Below are positions 35,640 to 46,689 of a stretch of DNA of 64,000 bases, piece by piece (position 1 is the first letter of the stretch; each line of letters opens with the position of its first letter). Both the position numbers and the translations under genes were made by a program. Below the pieces are notes generated by a model. That model was not told the DNA's origin, ran no database searches, and worked only from the letters and a program-made list of their open reading frames with translations. Source of the DNA: Gerris lacustris (Eukaryota > Arthropoda > Insecta > Hemiptera > Gerridae); assembly GCA_951217055.1 (NCBI GenBank), contig OX578286.1, positions 18,051,102 through 18,115,101 of the forward strand, read 5' to 3'.

Positions 35640-35720
35640 TATATTATAATATAATATATTATGTTTGATGTTATTATAATATAATATGTTATGTAGTATA
35701 TTATGTTTTAAATAATTTGT
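35640..35720. repeat. AT palindromic repeat
   Basis: TATTATAATATAATATATTA, then TTATTATAATATAATATGTT: two near-identical self-complementary blocks about 35 bp apart. Confidence 0.7.
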
Positions 35721-36059
35721 ATTTATATTAATTTATTTTCTTTTTTTGTGTTTCAGGTGAGTGGCTTACCTGATTTATAAAGATATATATGACGAGGAAT
35801 TGTGGTAACTTTTTATTTATTTATTTATATTAAACAAGGATCCTTATACATTCCTGGGCTTGTCTGTCTGTTCGTTTTTCTATCTGTAAAGCTGCTCATC
35901 TCCGAAAAGACCCGACACAAAAAAATTGAAATTTTGCAGTTATGTGTAGTAACCCAATTACAGGAAAATTATATGGAAGCAACAAAAAGTTGTCCCTCAA
36001 AAACTAGGGGTTGAAGTTTATGGGGCTGGAATTTCTTGTTAAACGGAAATGAGTCATGT

Positions 36060-36076
36060 GGGGGGGGGGGGGGGGG
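36060..36076. repeat. Poly(G) tract, 17 bp
   Basis: An unbroken G run in AT-rich surroundings, just after a GTCTGTCTG-type repeat piece (35857-35900) that resembles part of the dispersed families. Confidence 0.9.
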
Positions 36077-36339
36077 AGTTAAATGAAAGAGGGTACTGTT
36101 AGTGTGCTCAAAGCACACACTTCTCACAGTACTTCTCTGGCTACAGTTCTGTGCTCAAGTACGTAAGTCGCCAATTTATTGTATACTAGCTGGTGGCCAA
36201 CTTCGTACCATAACAGTCAATGAATATCATATTAACTTTAGCTAAACTTAATTTAGTATTTATTAACATATTAGCTGATCCGACAAACGTTGTCCTGTCT
36301 TACCTATAAATATTCAATTCAAACAGGAATATTTAAAAA

Positions 36340-36500
36340 AAAAAAAAAAAGTCCTGTATTTTCCTATTTTACCCTCTCCTAAATGAAAATAGGACAAACA
36401 TGTCCTTAACAACAATTACTGTACTCTTAAAGAGCTTTTCAAAGATATGCATCATGAAGGGTTTTCATTACTTTGACATTTGTACCCCGTACTCCTGTAT
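36340..36500 (+). repeat. Family C fragment
   Basis: TTTTCCTATTTTACCCTCTC, ACAACAATTACTGTACTCTT, AAAGAGCTTTTCAAAGATAT and GCATCATGAAGGGTTTTC match the middle of family C. Confidence 0.65.
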
Positions 36501-36558
36501 ACCAAAATTTAAAAATGAAAGTTTGTCTGTCTGTATGTCTCTTATGCCTACCTAAACC

Positions 36559-37557
36559 GGGCACTTCTTTAAATTGTCACTCCCCTTATAAAAAAACGGA
36601 GGGGAGAAACAATCTAAAGAAGGTGTACGGAATGTTCTTCTTTAGACTGTTACTCCCATTATAAAAAGAGAAGTGGGATATTCCTTTGTCACAAAGTACA
36701 TTGGACTAAACATCCCTTTGTCTTAATAGTTATTGAAGCGAGCGTAAGCGAGCTTCTTACATTCAACGAAATATGCATCTTGTCTGTCTGTCAGTAACGT
36801 TTACGCGTGTGACGATAACTTGAGTAAAAGTTGACCGATTTAGTTGAAATTTGGTATACATGAACTTCTTACTAATACTCAGGCTAAGTTCGTTGGACAG
36901 CGTGATCCGTCCAAGAGTTCGCGCGCAATGCTCGCGTAAACGTGAGCTTTAAATTTAAAATTGGAATTTCAGGACGGAAAAAACTTCTATCATCACCTAC
37001 TCGATGAGACGAACATTTTTTACTAATAACATTTTTCAGTAAAACCAACAACGACACTGCTATGATTTAATAAAGATCGCTAAAACTATTAAAGCGGACC
37101 TAAACGTTTAAAATAGAGAAAACAACCTTTTTACCGATATCTTATGTTCTAACGTAACGATATTAATAAAACTTCATGTACATCGTCTAAAGTACAATTG
37201 AAACAAGTATGTAAAATTTCAACTTGATAGCAGTAGTATTTGAGTAATGAAGTGATACATTTATAATATTAGTTTAAAAGCTATTCCGGGTGTTTAAGAT
37301 TCTTATAGTCGTTTTGTGTGTAGGTTTGTTTAGGAAGTAAAGCTTTGTACCGAGTACCCCCACTCTACCCCACACTACCCTCTTCCACTTATCTTCAACT
37401 ATGACATTCATCATGATTAACAAATTTCAATATTCAGTATTTTATTGCAATACGCTCGCTTCAATGTTAGAGCCACGCGATGCCTAGTTTAGTGAAAGTC
37501 AAAAGTCATTTATATTCTTAAAAAAACATTGGGGAGTAACAATCTAAAGATGTACCC
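36559..37557. mobile_element. Family E element interrupted by family B
   Basis: The left end is GGGCACTTCTTTAAATTG; the right end reversed is GGGTACATCTTTAGATTG. TAAACC (or CTAAACC) flanks both sides at 36552-36558 and 37557-37563, the same duplication length as at 13878. Without the 753 bp family B insertion the element is about 246 bp. Confidence 0.85.
36735..37487 (+). mobile_element. Family B element, forward, 753 bp, nested in family E
   Basis: A full-length copy of the 34410 element in the opposite direction. It interrupts the family E element 36559-37557: the flanking CTTAATAGTTATT and TTTAGTGAAAGTC rejoin to match uninterrupted family E at 14044-14075. This gives its ends almost to the base: GAAGCGAGCGTAAGCGAGC at the start and GCGATGCCTAG at the end. 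Confidence 0.8.
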
Positions 37558-37564
37558 TAAACCG

Positions 37565-38595
37565 TTCAAACGATTGTTTCGGAGCGGTAGTTAAACAATA
37601 TGAAATTCACACATTCAGCGAAACGACGAGCGCGTCATCTATCAGAACATAGTTTTACTAAATCAGATACCCTCCATGCTTTCAACCATTCCCCAAAGTT
37701 TCATCGCAATCGGATGAACAGTTTAGGAAGGCATAAGAGACAGACAGACAGACAAACATTCATTTTCATTTATATAGATTAAATAAACATTTGATTATAA
37801 GAATTGATTTAAGAGTTATAAATTAATATTAGTTGTAACGAGTCTAGCCGCAATTTTTATTTTTCATTATCGAAGTATGAGAAAGTTTGTAGATTTATTT
37901 CTTTTTTACGTTAGTGGTAAGGATTACTTGAAGTAGAGGACGAGGGTTGAATTCAATGTTTTGTGTTTTTGGCTCTATTTCACCTCCCCCTATAAGGGGT
38001 GTAAGGGGGGGGGGGGGAGGTGTTTTTAGTTAGATGGCTCCATGCCAAAGCCTTTTTCTTTCCTCCACGTGGCTTCGATCCTCGTATATCGGCTAAGTTA
38101 GCGTTAACAGCTTCAAGCCAAGATTCTTGGCAGGAGGACAGTGTTACCCGCAGTGATTGCTCTCTGTTTAACTGGATGTAAGCACACTATCACTATTATC
38201 TATCTTCTCATTCACTTATCATTTTTCCTATGATAGAGAAAGTGTTATTTTCCCACTATCAACAAAACATTCCGTATCATCTTATCACTTTCATTATTAT
38301 CTTTCTTTTATAGTTGTTTCTTTCTTTTTGTGACAGATGTTTTGAAAATGTTACTATGAGGTCTGTCCTTTCCCCATCTTTCTGACATTTTTATAAATGT
38401 TTTATTCAACATTGAAAACATTATTATTACGACTAATCTGTTGCTTTGATTGTTTGCTTCAGAAGACTCCTAACATGAACCAGACATTGTTAAATAAATG
38501 ATTCTGGATTTATAAAAAGGAAAATATATTTTAAAAAGTATTTATATAAACAAGATCAAATAGTTAAAAAGAACCTTCTACTTACCACCATTTCA
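37565..38595. other. Repeat tail and unassigned DNA
   Basis: 37600-37780 (CATCGCAATCGGATGAACAG, then AGACAGACAGACAGACAAAC) is the tail of a microsatellite-associated repeat. The C at 36525-36550 (GTCTGTCTGTATGTCTC) is probably its start, with family E inserted between the two. A G run lies at 38007-38018. No gene. Confidence 0.5.
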
Positions 38596-38596
38596 G

Positions 38597-38800
38597 CTAA
38601 ACACCTTTACTTTTTAACTCCTTACTATCCTTACCAACCTTGTTTCTTACCACTTTACTATCCTTACCACCCTTATTTCTTACCACTTTACTATCCTTAC
38701 CACCCTTTTTTCTTACCAATTTACGATCCTTACCACCCTTATTTCTTACTACCTTACTATCCTTACCACCCTTATTTCTTACCACTTTACTATTTATCTT
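38597..38800. repeat. Minisatellite, 33 bp unit, about 6 copies
   Basis: TTACTATCCTTACCACCCTT with ATTTCTTACCACT is repeated. The 33 bp period keeps frames open on both strands (KGGKDSKVVRN on minus), but no gene is implied. It begins a long pyrimidine-rich stretch. Confidence 0.85.
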
Positions 38801-39033
38801 TTTTGTCTGTTTACTACCTGATCATCTTTACTTATCGAATAAACACCACAACTTATATCATACCACCATTATCTCTTTACATTGTTAGTCCTTGCCTCCT
38901 TACTATCCTTACAGTTATCTTTATAAAACCTTTATCCTTACCACCCTTATCTCTTACCACCTTACTACTATTGTATACTGTATATGGGCCTGTTTCTTTT
39001 CTACTTACCACTTTATTACCGTACCTCCTTATT

Positions 39034-39643
39034 GCTTCCGAGCTTATCGAAGGTAACTGAAGCTATTTGGTTAATCTGAAGAGCGAATTATTTTTATGTC
39101 TCCGATTTTAAAAATCCCAAGACAAAAATCCGTTTCAGGCATCAGGGAACACTTTTGGTCCTGTGTCTGTCTGTCGGTTTGTCCATCGCTGAAATTTTTC
39201 GAACCAACATACTTTAAAAGCTACTCGTCCGATTTTAATGAAATTCGGATGGTAGGTCATACCATGGGCTAATGCCCATTGTTAGTCCCATATAAGTTTC
39301 AACCTTCTGCGCCCATTTGTTTCTCTTCCACTCGCGTACAAACATACTTTTTTTTACACCTATATCTTCTCAAGTACTTATCTGATTTTTATGAAATTTG
39401 GATGGTTTGTCAAAAGTAGCCCGCAGGTAGCCCCAGATTAATTTCAACCGTCTGTGCTCTTTAAATATTGCTTAATTGATACGTTACTTTAAGTAAAAAA
39501 ATCAAAACAATCTTGACCGTTTTAAATAATTGGGGGGGGGGGGGATTTAATAAATTTGACAATAATGGTCTGTTAAAAAGCATGAAATCATTGAAGTATA
39601 CGAAATACGATGTGAGGAAGCTATGTGCCACACTAATTGGCAG
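39034..39643 (+). repeat. Family A copy, most complete (610 bp)
   Basis: Contains every module: hairpin GCTTCCGAGCTTATCGAAGG, CCGTTTCAGGCATCAGGG, TGTGTCTGTCTGTCGG, TCGAACCAACATACTTTAAA, CTCGTCCGATTTTAATGAAA, CCATTGTTAGTCCCATATAA, a second GATTTTTATGAAATTTGGAT, a G run at 39531-39543, and the end GAAGCTATGTGCCACACTAA. It can serve as the local reference for the family. No tRNA-like promoter boxes, poly(A) tail or terminal inverted repeats are evident. A Helentron-like (DINE/HINE) origin is possible but unproven. Confidence 0.8.
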
Positions 39644-39649
39644 AATATC

Positions 39650-41220
39650 TTCTTTACTTTTTTTTCTCTCCTTAATAAAATGATCTTTTATTTTGCACCC
39701 TTCTTTAAATAAAAATGTTCGAATAATTATAAGAAAATTGAAAATTTTCTTATTAAATTGAAAATTTTCTATTATATTTAATATAATTTTATAAAAAGAA
39801 ATAAAACCCTAAAAAGGCCAATTTCAGACAAGAAATTAATCTACAAAAATCTTCTTTACTTATTAAATAAACTCCTTCACACCTAATGTCTTGGTCATTT
39901 ATTTTTCTCTTATCTCTTTATCACATATTCATCTAACCTCTATGCACCTATTTATCTAACCTCTACGCACCTATTCATCTAACCTCTATTCACCTATTCA
40001 TCTAACCTCTATTCACCTATTCATCCAACCTACGCTTCACCTTCTAGTAACCTTTCAATAATAGCGCATCAACTTCTTACAGGTATGAAGTCAAGTGACT
40101 TCATTTTCCTCTCACCTTCCTACAATATTGTACCCTTACCTACTTATCATCTTTACTTCTAACCTTCTTCCCACATTTACCTGGTACATCTTTAACTCCT
40201 CTGCCCCCTTATCTTTAACCTAATTAAGCACCTTAACCTTTTACAACCTTGCCACCCTTTTACCTTCCTTCTTACTAATACTTCTTCTTACTACCACCAT
40301 CAATTCTTATCTCCTTACTTCTCACCTACTTAAAAATCTTAACTTCTTGTCACTTTTTCCTCTTACCTTACTCCAATTTTAATGTTGCCTGCCTATCACC
40401 CGTTTTGTTCCTTCTCACTCCGTTTTTCCTCTCTTGAATTCTTATACTTCCCTAAAACCATTCCCTATTAGTCCTTGTCACTTTTTCCTCTTATGTACTT
40501 ACCACTTCTACATCTAACCATTATCTCTGATATGCCTTCTTTGGTAGGATTAGCATCATTACCTTTATTACTGCAATTTCAATCATAACACCATCTTCAC
40601 AAGTTCTTACCTACGCCAACTTTTACCTCACGCATTACTGCTTATAATGCTCGGCTATCTTTTATGTCCTCTTACTATCTGTTCCTCTCTTTCAAAATCA
40701 CTTAACACACCACTCTGACCGCATTACTTGGGTAAGACATTTTCCTCCAGACCCCTTAGGGGTAGCTTCTCAGACCCTATCCATTTTTTTTTTTTATAAT
40801 TAAAAAGTAATATATTATTAATGATAAAATATTTTTTAAAATGTTTTATTATTTCTATTAAAAATGAAGCTTACTTTTCCATTAAGTTGACGAAATTAGG
40901 ATAAGGAAAGAAAGAAGGTTACCTTATAAGATGAGATAGAGAAGAAGTAAAAGTTTCGGCTATTCCCCTCCATTACCGGTAATCATAAATCCTCGGGTAA
41001 TTTCCCCCCTAGATAATTCTTTACTCTCTGCATTCACCCCATTTTTTTCGTCCCTTTAAAACTTTCTTCATATTTTTTTTTTTTTTTTTTTTTTTTCTCT
41101 CGACTTCGTGACTTAGATAATACTTTGGCATCATATTTTTTTTTTTTATTTTATATTTTTTCGTTTTTATTTAGTTATATTTGCTAAAAATATAAATAAC
41201 TTCAAATGTCCTATTGTGAA
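39650..41220. other. Strand-biased pyrimidine tract, no gene
   Basis: From about 39850 to 40770 the plus strand is made mainly of CTTACC, TTCTTAC and CACCTT-type words. T runs lie at 40787-40796 and 41072-41096. Confidence 0.6.
39931..40035 (+). repeat. Minisatellite, about 23 bp unit, 5 copies
   Basis: ATCTAACCTCTATTCACCTA plus TTC repeats from 39931, with TATGCACC and TACGCACC variants. Confidence 0.8.
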
Positions 41221-41223
41221 AAG

Positions 41224-41225
<2 letters not shown>

Positions 41226-41299
<74 letters not shown>
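41226..41299. repeat. (AT)n microsatellite, first tract
   Basis: About 74 bp of unbroken AT repeats; the 32 bp AGCAATGTACACATGTCTCA and following bases separate it from the next tract. Confidence 0.95.
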
Positions 41300-41301
<2 letters not shown>

Positions 41302-41329
41302 CAATGTACACATGTCTCACTACACAAAT

Positions 41330-41331
<2 letters not shown>

Positions 41332-41396
<65 letters not shown>
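41332..41396. repeat. (AT)n microsatellite, second tract
   Basis: About 65 bp of TA repeats ending in GTAAGTATGTATAT. Frames reading IYIYIY here are artefacts. Confidence 0.95.
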
Positions 41397-41399
<3 letters not shown>

Positions 41400-41939
41400 A
41401 GTATGTATATAAATTTATTTTATAAAGTACTACGTTTTATTTTTTGTATAAAATTAAGAAACATGACGTGTATATATATAACAATTATACAAATAACTTT
41501 TCCTGTGTCCATTGTTTTTCGAATGTACTTGGAGACTTGCAGGAAACAATTGTTTTAAGTGGTATAATTATTTTCATATAGTTACAATTTTAAGCCTCCA
41601 TTTCCAGAATGGAGTTTTATAATAATAATAGAAATATTCTCTGACTTGTCTATCTTAGCCTGTTTTTTTAATGGTTTATTTAAAAATAGAAATGTATTAA
41701 TTTATGTACAATGAACTATAATAACAGCACTGCAACAGCTATGGTTTATTTGCTGTAAAGATAGAAGTGGAAAAAGAGAAAACTGATCTAAATGCCTCCA
41801 TGATATGGGCCCAAGAGGGACTTGATCTCGAATTAAGTGTCAATTTTATTAACTTGGATTAAATTACATTATAAACAATTCCCTTGAAAATTATCCTTGA
41901 TATCAGTCAGTCTTAGAAATCAAGGGATTATAGAAAATC

Positions 41940-42400
41940 TCTGAAGTAAACTCCTCCTGAAGATCTCTGTCTATGTAAGCCTAAGGATTTCATCAAATCT
42001 CTGACACTGTCTCCTTCGGAAGATCTAGACTTATTAAACTCTGTTTACGGTGGAAGCCTAGGGATTCATAATATCTTTGTCACTGTCTGCTCCGGAAGAT
42101 CTAGACTTATTAGACTCTGTCTGTGGAAGCCTAGGGATTCATAATATCTTTGACACTGTCTGCTCCCGAAGATCTAGACTTATTAGACTCTGTCTGTGGA
42201 AGCCTAGGGATTCATAATATCTTTGACACTGTCTCCTCCGGAAGATCTAGACTTATTAGACTCTGTCTGTGGATGCCTAGGGATTAATAATATCTTTGAC
42301 ACTGTCTCCTCCGGAAGATCTAGACTTATTATACTCTTCTTTCTGTGGAAGCCTAGGGATTTATAATATCTCTGACGCATTCTTCTCAAGATTCAGACTT
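41940..42400. repeat. Minisatellite, 73 bp unit, about 6 copies
   Basis: AGATCTAGACTTATTAGACT recurs at 42021, 42097, 42170, 42243 and 42316, with GAAGCCTAGGGATTCATAAT and CTTTGACACTGTCTCCTCCG in each unit. Outer copies are diverged. Confidence 0.9.
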
Positions 42401-42404
42401 ACTC

Positions 42405-43150
42405 TCTAGCGTACGCCTAATTCTGGCTAATGTTTATTTTAGCATGCAATTAAACGATAAATAATAATGGAAGAGTTGAAGACCTGTACTCAACTATCGT
42501 GAAAATCGTAAGGTCTACTGAGTGGTCGGTTTTGTTGGTAGAAACCGCTGCGGTTATTGAATGGTTTAGTTCGGTCTAAAGTCAAGACCCCTTTTCTCCC
42601 GACCAATAGGCTGTTTTTCAAGCAATTTAAAAGGGTAGTTGGTTTCGCCTTGAGATCTAACCAACATTTCTCCTGTCCCATTTCAAGGGAAGCCCGTTTC
42701 CCAGCGGTTTTTACAGCCCTTTACGCCTTAAGGTCTTGCCGCACTTTGCAAACCCCAAGAACCCTTTTCTCAAACGTCCCTTTTCTAGTGCGGGGAGGTT
42801 CAATATGGTTGCGGGTTTGTGCCTGCCTCAAGACAAATATATTTCACGGAAAGGTGGTTTTGTGGTGTATTTTAGATCCTCTCGTCTCGCTTGAGATACC
42901 ATCGTCTGATTGCTTCCTATTTCTCTCTTTACTTTTCAGTCTAATAATAATATATATATATTTGAGATTTTATTTACTTTCATGCCAACAGTAGAAGGTA
43001 ATTACAAATACATAGGGATCAACTGCTTACCTCATTTATTAATGGGACCAAGTTTAACCTTGTTGTGAAGTGTTGAAGGTTTGAATTCGAGAAAAGTAAC
43101 AAATTATGACATCGAGTTGCTATGTAAAGTCGTGTAATAACACAATAGCG
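42405..43150. other. Unassigned GC-richer DNA with a long open frame
   Basis: 42557-42994 is open on plus (145 codons) and 42490-42681 is open on minus. The plus frame contains VRSKVKTPFLPTNRLF and RGGSIWLRVCACLKTN. I recognise no family. It may be a fossil coding piece or a repeat. Confidence 0.3.
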
Positions 43151-43154
43151 TGTT

Positions 43155-44200
43155 ATTAGTCTGTTATTTCGTGTGGCACATAGCTTTCTCTCGCCCTATT
43201 AGACGAATGGTCACATGGATATTAATAAAATTGATGAGAATTGAAAGTTTTGGTTTTTTTTAGTTCTGTTTCGATTTCCAGTGTAGCAACATTTATTTTT
43301 ATTCTATGTTAAATGTGCACAGTTTAAAATTAATATGAGTCAATTTTTAGGTTACTTTCGTAAATCTTCCAATTTTATTCAATCCCAATAGGACAAGTGG
43401 TTTTCAACATGGTGGTTCGCAAAATTGTTTACCAATAACTGAGTACTTTTAAAGATATATGGGATGATAAAAAAAGTCCAGTCAGGCGCCATGACTTAAT
43501 GAGCGAATTTTCAAAGAAATCTGTGTATTATTGGCTTATGATAATATAGAAAAATTTTGGTTTAGAATTTGGATGGGTGACAAAAAAATTGGTACGGGGT
43601 ATAATAGTCAAAATAGTATATACACCCTTCAAGATGCATGTCGTTGGAAAGCTCTTTAAGAGTACAGTAATTGTTGTTATGGACTTTTTTGTCATCTTTT
43701 CATATAAGAGGGGGGTAAAATGGAAAAAACACGTTTTTATGCTATTTGTGACCCTAAATTGTAAAAATTTGACCTCTAAATGAACTCCAAAAATTCTGGC
43801 CAACGAACTCATCCCTTTCTTTTGATATTATTGAAATTTTAAAATTTGTTTGAACTTTTTAAGTGCATCCTAGGGTGAGATATCGTCTGGAGAGACACAT
43901 ATATACATTCATAAAAAAAAGTGTTAAATTTCAGGAATCGATTCAGAATGGTCTAAAATGGATTTCTATGGAGAAAATTTAAAATATTCGCATTACAAAC
44001 ATTTTGAAGCCATTGCAATAGTTGAATTTTCTTAAGAAAATTCGCTAACAAAATTTGTTGGCGAGAAGTGCGGGAAGAGAAAACAATGAGCGCGCAGAAG
44101 GTGATCTTTACATGTGACCAATAATGGGCAAATTAAGACCTACCATACAAATATGGTCGCAAAAATTACGACCCACACACAGACGTGAGACCCTAATGTC
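43155..44200 (-). repeat. Family A reverse copy split by family C
   Basis: The reversed family end (GTGGCACATAGCTTTCTC) is at about 43170. Reversed middle modules appear at 44085-44165 (GCGCGCAGAAGGTG, CCAATAATGGGCAAATTA, GACCTACCATACAAATATGG). Family C sits between them at 43440-44045. The 5' part of the family is lost. Confidence 0.6.
43440..44045 (-). repeat. Family C dispersed repeat, copy 2, nested in family A
   Basis: Reverse copy of the 7066-7640 repeat, starting GTCCAGTCAGGCGCCATGA. It separates two parts of a reversed family A copy, so it inserted after family A. Long open frames on both strands at 43528-43812 are chance frames in the repeat. Confidence 0.75.
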
Positions 44201-44962
44201 TGTTTAGGTATTTTTTAATTCGGAGGAGTAAATATTTTTATTATTTCTGTTTTACAGTATTTTAACACAACTTAGTTTACATAATTTACACACAGTTCGG
44301 TTAAAAGTATTTTAACAGTTATTAACTGTGTCTAGTTTGCAGTATTTTAACACAGTTTACTTAATAGGACGTAACAGTTTAGTTCACTATAATTTAGCAT
44401 ATTTTAGTTTACAGTTGTTTAACACGGTTTTTCAACAGAATACTGTATTTACAATATACCGTATATGTATATCGTATATGTATGTATATAACAAGGCACG
44501 ACTGTTAACCTTTAGTTTGTTGCTTGTTCCAGTTATTCCCAGTTCCCTTTAATCGTTATCAGTAGAATGACGTTAACTGATGAAGTAATTTGAAAATTCA
44601 ATTTAGATCTATATTTCATCAAAAAAAAAAAAAAAAGAAATGCGTAACATTTGAAAAATGGTTTGGAAGATAAAAGATATTCTGCAATGTTGTTTCTGGT
44701 TGCACATAAATTATTAGGATGTGTAATGGCTTAGAGAGCAGTAAACGAGATTCTAATGGTTATTTCACTCTCACTTGCCTATTGAATTAAAGATGCTGCG
44801 AGAGATTTCTACCTCCACAAACTTTTCCTAGTTCTTGCTTAGACTTGAAAATAATGCATTCCTTTCCGCTCGATACTGATGAGAGATTTAGCTTGAATTT
44901 CAAACGCAGCGGTTTTTTGGTTGAATTTTAAATGCTGTTGTTTGTTGTTGTTAAATTATGTT

Positions 44963-45200
44963 TCAGAACTTACTGTAAATAACTGGGGCACTGTGATCAT
45001 TCTGAAGAACGAATTTCTTTTATCTCCAAATTCAAAAATTCCTTGACAGAAATCCGTTTTAAATTATAAGGAAACACTTTTAGCCTCGTGTCTGTGTTTT
45101 GTTCAAACAGTTTTAGCAAACCAACATGTCTTAAAAACAACTCGTTTGATTCGAATGAAATTTAAACGGTTTGTCGAATGTAGCCCACATATTGTCTCAA
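44963..45200 (+). repeat. Family A fragment, 5' part
   Basis: CAGAACTTACTGTAAATAAC is a degraded hairpin. It is followed by ATTCTGAAGAACGAATTTCT, GACAGAAATCCGTTTTAAAT and GCAAACCAACATGTCTTAAA. Confidence 0.65.
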
Positions 45201-45484
45201 ACTACGTCTGCGATATTGCTGTCTTATATTGCTTAAATATATTATGATTGATTCAATTGGGAATCAAAACAGATCCAATTCTCTCAAGATGCCTTTGGAT
45301 CTTTTGGAATTGGAAATGGAATTTTAAAACCAACGTGTCAAATGTTAATTATGTAATCCGTCCAATATTATAGGCTGTACACGTCTGCACAGACTATAGA
45401 CAAACATTTAATATAGTCTAGTGGCACATAGCTTCCTATTTCTTGTACTTAAATGATTTTACCACCTACTTTTGTCAAATTTAT

Positions 45485-45824
45485 GGCACTTTTTAACTTT
45501 AGCACCCCCCTTGGTTCTTAACAATAGTCAGCCCTACAAAAGTCTTTAAGGTTTGTGTGTTTGCCTCCCCAAGACACTGAGACTCCTGGGGAAGTTTTAT
45601 ATTTAATATTCCTTTATCTTAATAGTTGATTACTCTAAGGGGTATGATCACAATTATATACACGAGTCTGATATTCCTTTGTCTCGAGGTACATTGGAAT
45701 AAATATCCTTTCGTCTAAATAGTAATTTAGACTAAGGAATATATCCTACTCTATCATATGTACCTTTGTTTAAATAACTATTAACACAAAGGGATATAGG
45801 GGGGCACTAAAGTAAAAAAGTACC
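45485..45824. mobile_element. TIR element, 340 bp, inserted in family A (related to family E)
   Basis: The ends are GGCACTTTTTAACTTTAGCA with CCCCC, and reversed GGTACTTTTTTACTTTAGTG with CCCCC: imperfect inverted repeats of about 25 bp. Both flanks contain ATTTA(T). The interior has the CCTTTATCTTAATAGTT and CACAAAGGGATAT phrases shared with family E (13878 and 36559), so it is probably a diverged relative. Confidence 0.7.
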
Positions 45825-46148
45825 ACATTTATTTTATTTTCTCTCCTTTTTTTTTTAAATCTGTCAAAATTGTTTTGATTTTTCACGTGAATTAAAGTAT
45901 CACCAATTTAGCAATATTTAAAGACCGCAGATGTTTGAAATTAATCTGGGGCTATTTGCGGGCTACTTTCGACAAATCAAATTTCATAAAAATCTAATGA
46001 GTATACTTTTGAAGATATAGGTGTAAAAATAAATGTAAGTTTGTGTGCGGAAGAAAGAACAAATGGGCTCAGAAGGTTGATACTTACATGGGAATAATAC
46101 TTATATGGGATAATTATGACCTACCATCCAAATTTCTTTATAATTAAT

Positions 46149-46489
46149 CAGTGGCGGTGATTGTACTTTGGAAGTGCGGGGGCGAGCCTGCCACACCAGG
46201 GGAGGGGTACGGAATACCCCCACCAAAAAGGAAAATTTTTAAAATCTAGGTGCAAAATGATGAGTTTTAAGAGTATTTGAGGCTAATTTTCTAGATGGTT
46301 CATGCTTTGTTTGAAATTTAATAGTTTCTTAAATAAAGTTTAAACAAAATTTGTTGTCACGTTTTTAATAAGTTTAGAAGTTTTAACAGCATCATAGTGG
46401 GCACAAAAGGTGAATTAAAGTTATTAAAAAATTATTAAGTTACATTTTCCCAGACAGTGGGGGGGGGGGGGAGCAAATCGCCTTTACTG
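46149..46489. mobile_element. hAT-like element, 341 bp, inserted in family A
   Basis: The left end is CAGTGGCGGTGATTGTACTT; the right end reversed is CAGTAAAGGCGATTTGCTCC. The flanking octamers TAATTAAT and TAACTAAC agree at 6 of 8 positions, fitting a decayed 8 bp hAT target duplication. A run of 13 G lies near the right end. No transposase. Confidence 0.65.
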
Positions 46490-46689
46490 TAACTAACGAG
46501 TAGTTTAAGATGTGTTGGTTTGTAAAAATTGAGCGACAGACCTCTCTGACTGACACGGAACCAAAAATTTTCCCTGATGTCTGAAACGGATTTCTGTCTT
46601 GGAATTTTTGAAATCAGAGACATAATAAATTTTCGTTTCAGAACGATCACATAGCTTCCGATACCTTGGGTAAGCTCGGAAGCAAAAAC

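Larger units (their letters stand above)
35295..36335. other. Repeat fragments, no gene
   Basis: GTGATCACACTAGTGATCA-like palindrome at about 35311-35330. GGCTTGTCTGTCTGTTCG (35857) and AATTGAAATTTTGCAGTTAT, CAGGAAAATTATATGGAAGC are pieces of another GTCT-bearing family related to 32560-32640. Confidence 0.5.
45421..46683 (-). repeat. Family A reverse copy carrying two inserted elements
   Basis: Begins at the family end in reverse (GTGGCACATAGCTTCCTA) and finishes with the reversed hairpin (TAAGCTCGGAAGC). The family is interrupted twice: by the TIR element at 45485-45824 and by the hAT element at 46149-46489. Removing both leaves a continuous copy close to the expected 610 bp. Confidence 0.75.

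Noticed and set aside
41206..41558. IYIYIY-type frames
   Set aside because: Translations of TA microsatellites.
42557..42994. 145-codon frame
   Set aside because: No family recognised, hydrophobic Leu/Phe/Ile tail from T-rich DNA and a competing minus-strand frame; left as unassigned.
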